DNA of 64,000 nt, taken from contig CM048552.1 of the NCBI GenBank assembly GCA_026413225.1, positions 145,341,053-145,405,052 on the forward strand. Reading direction: 5' to 3'. The notes below the pieces were generated by a model. That model was not told the DNA's origin. It did no database searches and saw only the letters and a program-made list of their open reading frames with translations. Below are positions 62,201 to 64,000 of the stretch, piece after piece. Each line of letters opens with the position of its first letter. Position 1 is the first letter of the stretch. The DNA is from Otis tarda. Lineage: Eukaryota > Chordata > Aves > Otidiformes > Otididae. The position numbers and the translations under genes are program-made.

Positions 62201-63872
62201 TTGTGGTGTTCACTTAATGTAGTCTTGAAGTAATACCGACTGCTACCTTTAAGTGAAATAAATTTCAGAATCATCCCGAAGGTAGAGTATTGGCTCCATT
62301 TTGTGTATCACACTGTTGGTAATGTCCAACTAGATTCAAAACCTATTTTCCTCTTTACCTAGAATTACTCTTTTTTTGGATGCGTGTTTTTTGTCTGGGA
62401 GAGACTTTAAAGTCATTGGGCTCCAAAACTTATCTCTTGCTCAAGAGTGTCATTACAGTCACTGATAGTTACATCTGTTGTAACCAGTAAAGCCAGGATA
62501 TTTCCAAGTGAGCTAAGAAGGACAATCACAAAAATTAAGTCCTGGCGTTTCTGGAGAAAGTCTAGTCTGTGAGAATGGCGGTACCTTTGTTTTAGATACG
62601 AAAGTTGCAAACAGTGAGTATGAATACAGATCACAAGCATTAAAAAAAAAAAAATGGAGTGGAAAGAGTAAATAGATGCTGAGAGTTAAATGTAAACATT
62701 TAAAAGGAATTTTTAAAAATGGAGGTCCCAATGTTTTGACACCATTTAGTCAAATGGTGTAGCTTCTAAATATAGCCCTTTCCGTGTTGACAAGAGGAAT
62801 GTTGAATTCTGTAGCAATTAGCAGGTACGTAACAAACATGTTAGAGCCACAAACAAAATAAAAATCAAGAAAAAGATCCAGTTCCCCAGCCCTTCTGTAA
62901 TGTGATGGGTAATAATATGTAATGTTAGTATTTCAGCTGTGGTTCTGAAGCTAGTCTTGTGCTGCAGCTGTGTCCAGCAAATACAGAAGGAGTTGTCTTT
63001 CAAACCCTGAATGCAAACTGGAAGTGATGGAATAGGCTTGGTACAGAAACTGAAACACATTTTAATTTTTTGCTATAAGTTCCTTGGTGACTAATAAGCC
63101 TGCAGCTCCACAAGCTTCTGGCTACTTGCAGTTCTGCACTATTTCAGTTTGTGTTTAGCACTGAAACTGCATGCCTTGTGTCTGCTTTGGAGAAAAAACA
63201 ATTAGAATATGCAAAACCAATATTTGATGTTACTGCACTCAAGAACATTTTTATGAATAGATTTTGTTTATTGGTAGATTCTGTCTTTTTACCACAATTT
63301 TAATACATAAAACTTAATCAAATGGAATGTGAATATACCTATTTTTAATCAGTGTTATATTACATGATTACAATTATCCTTACTAAATGTAATGGTAATT
63401 TTAATAACATGCAGCCGATGTCTTGCTACTATTGCAGCTTTTTTGCTTAATACAATTATACTCAATGTTTCTATTGAAATTTTTTGGTGTGGCAGCTTTT
63501 TTGTAGTTACTGCGCTCTCATAAATGTGCTTTGATTATTTATCAGGAAATACCTCCCTATGAAACAAAAGGAGTGATGAGAGCCAGCTTTTCTTCAAGAG
63601 AAGCAGATAATCATACAGCCTTCATTAGAATAAAAACAAATGCCTCAGACAGCACAGAATTTATCATTCTCCCTGTTGAAGTAGAAGTTACAACAGGTTT
63701 GTAGAGAAGTGTTTGTTTTTCTGTTTCTCTTGGTTGGTTGATTTTTTTTTAAGTTAATCAACTTAACTTTTAGTATATAAGAAAATAGTAACTTTTTTTT
63801 TTTTCCTCCTTACAGCACCAGGAATCTATTCGTCAACAGAAATGCTAGATTTTGGTACACTACGAACGCAAG
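5139..63872 (+). CDS. TMEM131, transmembrane protein 131 (5' part, 10 exons)
   Basis: Joined exons are 5139-5274, 25529-25590, 37972-38012, 44524-44592, 55409-55532, 56492-56608, 60676-60798, 61496-61576, 63546-63696 and 63816-63872. They give 961 coding bases (320 codons plus one base) with no stop, and every intron is GT-AG. The protein starts with a basic/Ala-rich leader, then a hydrophobic stretch at about residues 28-39 before ARAEKE (signal peptide or anchor). Residues about 97-190 form the TMEM131-type N-terminal PapD-like region. Five N-glycosylation sequons (N151, N173, N206, N273, N283) suit a lumenal domain. The order and near-identity to vertebrate TMEM131 exclude the paralogue TMEM131L in my reading. 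From family work, TMEM131 proteins bind procollagen through the PapD-like part and TRAPPC8 through the C-terminal tail, aiding collagen secretion from the ER. The C-terminal ~1,560 residues are outside the window. Confidence 0.95.
5522..5537. repeat. (TG)n microsatellite
   Basis: Eight TG units at the right edge of the CpG island, just inside intron 1. A short simple repeat, likely length-variable. Confidence 0.85.
7022..7045. repeat. 24-bp perfect palindrome
   Basis: The arm TCTCATACTTTT is followed directly by its exact reverse complement AAAAGTATGAGA, with no spacer. It lies in intron 1 in AT-rich sequence. No flanking element explains it. It may be chance or a remnant of an inverted-repeat element. 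Confidence 0.9.
8386..8567. repeat. Poly-T, poly-T and poly-A tracts
   Basis: Two T runs of about 20 bases (8386-8406 and 8489-8508) are followed by an A run (about 8555-8567). The runs could pair as a foldback in RNA. They may be eroded tails of retroelements, but I see no element body I can name. Confidence 0.7.
9415..9530 (+). mobile_element. Ancient MIR-like (CORE) SINE remnant
   Basis: Order of features fits the tRNA-derived MIR family of amniotes: a cactggga and ggagttcttgttcc segment like the 5' part, then tctaatctcaggcaagta (compare the MIR core ..ttgggcaagt..), a pyrimidine-rich stretch, and tctaaaatggcaat (compare ..tctgtaaaatggg..). It is heavily diverged, as expected for an insertion that predates birds. 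Boundaries are approximate. Confidence 0.55.
10120..10260 (+). mobile_element. Possible ancient amniote repeat tail
   Basis: The run gattgtaaactcttgaagg followed by tgtgtagcgcctaacatgat resembles a motif seen in old amniote SINE/LINE tails (gattgtaagctctttgggg, then gtacagcgcctagcacaat). Only this block matches, so the family cannot be fixed. It could be an L2- or CORE-SINE-related fragment. Confidence 0.35.
13135..13690 (+). mobile_element. CR1 LINE fragment, degraded, sense
   Basis: The + strand keeps the CR1 reverse-transcriptase segment in degraded form: [21 protein letters not shown] (CR1: [20 protein letters not shown]), then pieces of the cagagcaaggagctgac and aaagtccttcat (VLH) motifs, and later tatgaagagaggttgaggga (YEERLRD, compare [10 protein letters not shown]). 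The FADD catalytic motif region is lost or unreadable. Several frameshifts and deletions show it is an old, dead copy. It lies in intron 1 in the same orientation as TMEM131. Confidence 0.75.
14110..14440. other. GC-richer pocket, nature unknown
   Basis: Roughly 330 bases that are clearly richer in GC and CpG than the surrounding intron. The - strand is open for 75 codons (14207-14434), with no recognised domain. It has no CR1 or LTR signature I can see. It may be an old retrocopy, an unrecognised repeat, or a regulatory element. Confidence 0.35.
21545..21600 (+). mobile_element. Possible ancient L3/CR1-type fragment
   Basis: The stretch cttcaattgcctgtagggtc followed by aggaagaaattatttcccta resembles the 3' region of ancient L3-like CR1 elements (ggggtcaggaagaaatttccccc). 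Only a short block matches and the rest is unreadable, so the call is tentative. Confidence 0.35.
25529..25590 (+). CDS. TMEM131: TMEM131 exon 2
   Basis: 62 bp encoding residues 46-66, with the first codon (Ala) split with exon 1. It reads [20 protein letters not shown] then Q, matching the conserved segment after the signal peptide. Acceptor TTTGCAG, donor GTATGT. It ends in phase 0. Confidence 0.95.
26711..26816. repeat. A/C-rich low-complexity tract
   Basis: A runs alternate with short C runs (aaaacccc, caacaacaacaac and similar). The opposite strand is T/G-rich, with scattered GGGG. No coding sense. Confidence 0.8.
28661..28870 (-). mobile_element. CR1 LINE remnant, 3' end
   Basis: The + strand begins agagtcatagatttgtttgg then ttggaatggatctcaggaga, the reversed CR1 3' end (agaatcatagaatggtttgg, then ttggaagggaccttaaagat). 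Downstream sequence is too diverged to align by eye. A second block, about 29220-29380, may belong to the same old element but is uncertain. Confidence 0.5.
30290..31310 (+). mobile_element. CR1 LINE 3' fragment, sense
   Basis: Keeps CR1 landmarks in order: ctcggtaagttggcagatgc (start of the FADD region, catalytic codons altered), aatgcaagtcctgcacctgg (CKVLHLG), a cttggggaatcctggtagac block (DLGVLVD), ctggagaactgtgtccagt, and a 3' end with ggttgactagatggcctctg and gagcttccttacaatgc. Reading frames are interrupted throughout. It lies in intron 2, in the same orientation as TMEM131. Confidence 0.8.
32879..32906. repeat. Short inverted repeat (9-bp stem)
   Basis: CAATTGGAT and ATCCAATTG are exact reverse complements separated by 10 bases. 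A small hairpin in AT-rich intron, with no T run after it. Probably chance. Confidence 0.6.
33534..33640. repeat. A-rich low-complexity tract
   Basis: Long A runs interrupted by G or C (gaagaaaaaagcc, acaaaagcaacacaac). The open frame through it is Lys/Asn/Gln-rich and is an artefact of composition. Confidence 0.8.
34457..35039 (-). mobile_element. Solo LTR of an endogenous retrovirus
   Basis: 583 bp with TG...CA ends. On the - strand it starts TGTACTGGTTTGGG and ends AACCACGACA. A TATAAAG box (34767-34773 on the + strand as CTTTATA) and an ATTAAA polyadenylation signal (34583-34588) both read on the - strand, which fixes its orientation. Flanks GTTGT and GTTAT are a 4-of-5 match to a 5-bp target duplication. 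No internal gag-pol-env sequence is present, so it is the product of LTR-LTR recombination. It is antisense to TMEM131 in intron 2 and is related to the LTR at 53860-54487. Confidence 0.85.
36430..36471. repeat. Tandem duplication, 21-bp unit
   Basis: Two adjacent copies of GTTTAAATGAAAxCTTGCTGA, differing at one position (G or A). A local duplication in intron 2. Confidence 0.85.
37350..37398. repeat. Imperfect tandem duplication, ~29-bp unit
   Basis: AAACTAGTTGGGATTTCTTAG is followed about 29 bases later by AAACTAGTTGGAATTTCCTAG in intron 2, about 600 bases before exon 3. Confidence 0.75.
37972..38012 (+). CDS. TMEM131: TMEM131 exon 3 (41 bp microexon-like)
   Basis: Encodes residues 67-79 ([13 protein letters not shown]) plus two bases of Ser80. 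Acceptor TTTTGCAG, donor GTAAGC, ending in phase 2. The very small size and the match to the family segment make the call firm. Confidence 0.95.
38013..44523 (+). other. TMEM131: TMEM131 intron 3 (6,511 bp)
   Basis: AT-rich phase-2 intron. I see no CR1 or LTR in it. It contains a (TC)n microsatellite (40949-40969) and a poly-T run near 41892. A 150-codon open frame over 40688-41140 spans the microsatellite and has no recognisable domain. Confidence 0.8.
40949..40969. repeat. (TC)n microsatellite
   Basis: About ten TC units. It makes Ser/Leu or Arg/Glu runs in open frames on the two strands, which are artefacts. Confidence 0.9.
44524..44592 (+). CDS. TMEM131: TMEM131 exon 4
   Basis: 69 bp completing Ser80 and encoding up to His/Glu 102, then two bases of Gln103. 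It reads [20 protein letters not shown] then HE, the entry to the PapD-like region. Acceptor CTTGCAG, donor GTAAGT. It is symmetric (phase 2 at both ends), so skipping it would keep the frame. Confidence 0.95.
45563..45584. repeat. Short tandem repeat
   Basis: GTAGTACCCC occurs twice in a row with a 12-base period. Minor local duplication. Confidence 0.7.
49515..49600 (-). mobile_element. Ancient MIR-like SINE remnant
   Basis: The + strand shows agaagtgacttgcctgtgtc then actcagccagtgatgcatac, the reversed MIR core (ttaagtgacttgcccaaggt then cacacagcaagtcagtggca), followed by ggaataattctctagtcact, like the reversed tRNA-derived end. Diverged and without clear boundaries. Confidence 0.5.
51310..52447 (-). 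mobile_element. Solo LTR of an endogenous retrovirus, perfect TSD
   Basis: 1,138 bp bounded by TG...CA and flanked on both sides by the same 5 bases, AGACC (51305-51309 and 52448-52452). On the - strand it starts TGTTCTGGTTTTGTTTAG and ends TGAACTACGACA, with an AATAAA signal (51492-51497, seen as TTTATT) near its 3' end and a TATTTAA-like box near 52265. A CCATGGG/CTGCAGG minisatellite occupies about 51815-51975. The 5-bp duplication fits an ERVL-like family, as does the long LTR. No retroviral genes remain. It lies antisense in TMEM131 intron 4. Confidence 0.88.
51815..51975. repeat. Imperfect minisatellite inside LTR
   Basis: CCATGGG followed by CTGCAGG or a variant recurs about every 30-50 bases (near 51819, 51871, 51910 and 51940). 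It makes Pro/Gly/Leu-rich open frames on both strands that are not genes. Confidence 0.7.
53140..53230 (+). repeat. G/T-rich tract ending in a G17 run
   Basis: Repeated ggttt units lead into T7 and then 17 consecutive G (about 53207-53223), followed by gaggaggg. It can form a G-quadruplex in RNA or DNA of the sense strand. Homopolymer length is error-prone in sequencing. Confidence 0.75.
53860..54487 (+). mobile_element. Solo LTR of an endogenous retrovirus, perfect TSD
   Basis: 628 bp with TG...CA ends, flanked by TTTGT on both sides (53855-53859 and 54488-54492). A TATATAAG box lies at 54105-54112. The start TGTCCTGGTTTTGG and the late block atctcaacccacgagttctt match the LTR at 34457-35039 read on its own strand, so the two are related families. 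No clear AATAAA or ATTAAA is left before that block. No internal genes. It is in the same orientation as TMEM131, in intron 4, about 920 bases before exon 5. Confidence 0.88.
54590..54607. repeat. 18-bp perfect palindrome
   Basis: TTAACACAT followed directly by its reverse complement ATGTGTTAA. It lies about 100 bases after the solo LTR. Probably chance in AT-rich sequence. Confidence 0.7.
55409..55532 (+). CDS. TMEM131: TMEM131 exon 5
   Basis: 124 bp completing Gln103 and encoding residues 104-144, from [19 protein letters not shown] to ASFFQNR. This is the core of the PapD-like N-terminal domain, a beta-sandwich related to MSP/ASH folds; the HNPSSEE segment is typical of such domains. Acceptor TTGACAG, donor GTAAGT. 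It ends in phase 0. Confidence 0.96.
55533..56491 (+). other. TMEM131: TMEM131 intron 5 (959 bp)
   Basis: Phase-0 intron with a strong polypyrimidine tract before the acceptor TCTCCCAG. No repeat or gene recognised. Confidence 0.85.
56492..56608 (+). CDS. TMEM131: TMEM131 exon 6
   Basis: 117 bp, 39 codons, residues 145-183, from [20 protein letters not shown] to NHGVFTYQ. It carries sequons N151 and N173 and completes most of the PapD-like domain. Donor GTAAGA. Phase 0 at both ends. Confidence 0.96.
56795..59993 (+). mobile_element. CR1 LINE with near-complete but broken ORF2, sense
   Basis: Starts in the CR1 block before ORF2 (ctcagggagtggtgcc, then ggagggctttaaacta), so the 5' end with most of ORF1 is missing. 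ORF2 reads in one frame from about 57079 to 59450: endonuclease ([25 protein letters not shown]), then reverse transcriptase ([45 protein letters not shown], catalytic FADD at 59107-59118). It is broken by stops at 57409, 57580, 58114 and 58921, by an apparent 2-base deletion near 59450, and by a further frameshift before about 59690. The tail is attctatgattctata-like (59970-59993). It cannot make an active protein. The few lesions suggest a younger insertion than the other CR1 copies here. Confidence 0.93.
59970..59993 (+). repeat. CR1 3' tail microsatellite
   Basis: Three degenerate copies of an 8-base unit ATTCTATG/A, the hallmark 3' terminus of avian CR1 that sets its end and orientation. 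Confidence 0.85.
60676..60798 (+). CDS. TMEM131: TMEM131 exon 7
   Basis: 123 bp, 41 codons, residues 184-224, from [20 protein letters not shown] to NPHSEPLQ. Contains sequon N206 and a second HNP-type turn (IHNPHSEP), suggesting the start of the next Ig/PapD-like repeat. Acceptor ACCAG, donor GTGAGC. Phase 0 at both ends. Confidence 0.96.
60799..61495 (+). other. TMEM131: TMEM131 intron 7 (697 bp)
   Basis: AT-rich phase-0 intron. Nothing else recognised. Confidence 0.85.
61496..61576 (+). CDS. TMEM131: TMEM131 exon 8
   Basis: 81 bp, 27 codons, residues 225-251 ([20 protein letters not shown] then GGTRKLW). Acceptor TTCAG, donor GTGAGT. Phase 0 at both ends. Confidence 0.96.
61577..63545 (+). 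other. TMEM131: TMEM131 intron 8 (1,969 bp)
   Basis: Phase-0 intron with a possible ancient L3/CR1-type remnant near 62130-62200. The rest is unremarkable. Confidence 0.8.
62130..62200 (+). mobile_element. Possible ancient L3/CR1-type 3' remnant
   Basis: ctgctggaaacagagtagtg followed by ggttggatggactcgtagtc and tggcccttta resembles the 3' end of old amniote L3/CR1 elements (ggagacaggatactgggcta, then gatggaccttggtctga). Diverged and short. Confidence 0.5.
63546..63696 (+). CDS. TMEM131: TMEM131 exon 9
   Basis: 151 bp encoding residues 252-301 plus one base of Ala302, from [20 protein letters not shown] to [10 protein letters not shown]. Contains sequons N273 and N283. The donor is GTTTGT, weaker than the others, but it is the only position that keeps the frame and the conserved TTAPG junction. 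Confidence 0.95.
63697..63815 (+). other. TMEM131: TMEM131 intron 9 (119 bp)
   Basis: The shortest intron in the window, phase 1, with a T-rich tract before the acceptor CTTACAG and a weak GTTTGT donor. Confidence 0.9.
63816..63872 (+). CDS. TMEM131: TMEM131 exon 10
   Basis: 57 bp completing Ala302 and encoding up to residue 320 ([18 protein letters not shown]), plus one base. LDFG matches the start of the next repeat of the PapD/Ig-like array. Donor GTAAAC. The gene continues past the right edge. Confidence 0.95.
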
Positions 63873-64000
63873 GTAAACTATAGTTCAGGTCTCAAAGTAT
63901 TTATAAGCAGTAGGGTGGGGATGAGAAAGCCCAGTTATCTTTGTACTATTCAAGGTTGCCTGTGGAATGATGCTTTTTAAAGCTAGAGTTTCAAAAGCAG

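Noticed and set aside
1..64000. Possible novel gene cluster, CRISPR array or other new system
   Set aside because: All coding signal is explained by TMEM131 exons and CR1. No regularly spaced repeats or second multi-exon gene were seen.

Overview
The window is vertebrate nuclear DNA, most likely from a bird. It is AT-rich intronic sequence with very small exons in large introns, a GC-rich CpG-island promoter, chicken-repeat-1 (CR1) LINEs that end in the avian-type ATTCTATG-like tail, and solo LTRs of endogenous retroviruses that look like avian families. The exact species cannot be read from the sequence.

One gene is supported: the 5' part of TMEM131 on the + strand. Ten coding exons join without a break in frame (exon 1 at 5139-5274, exon 10 at 63816-63872). 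They encode the first 320 residues plus one base of the next codon, out of roughly 1,880 in vertebrate TMEM131. The encoded part has a signal peptide or membrane anchor and the conserved N-terminal PapD-like region, which work on the family links to procollagen handling in the secretory pathway. The rest of the gene lies beyond the right edge.

Layout: 1-3511 is upstream flank with no gene I can support. 3512-4165 is a CR1 3' fragment on the - strand. About 4190-5550 is a CpG island holding the promoter and exon 1, with GC boxes and a YY1-like site. Intron 1 (20.3 kb) carries a degraded CR1, an old MIR-like SINE and faint ancient repeats. Intron 2 (12.4 kb) carries CR1 fragments and a solo LTR on the - strand. 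Intron 3 (6.5 kb) is mostly featureless. Intron 4 (10.8 kb) carries two solo LTRs with perfect 5-bp target duplications and a MIR-like remnant. Intron 6 (4.1 kb) is mostly a 3.2-kb sense CR1 whose ORF2 is broken by four in-frame stops and at least two frameshifts. From 60676 to the right edge the exons are closer together.

I found no tRNA, rRNA or CRISPR array, no second protein-coding gene and no novel system. The points most worth checking are the sense CR1 next to exon 6, the CR1 fragment at the promoter edge, the two-lobed CpG island, the precisely bounded solo LTRs, a 24-bp perfect palindrome, a weak splice donor after exon 9, and two GC-richer pockets of unknown nature.
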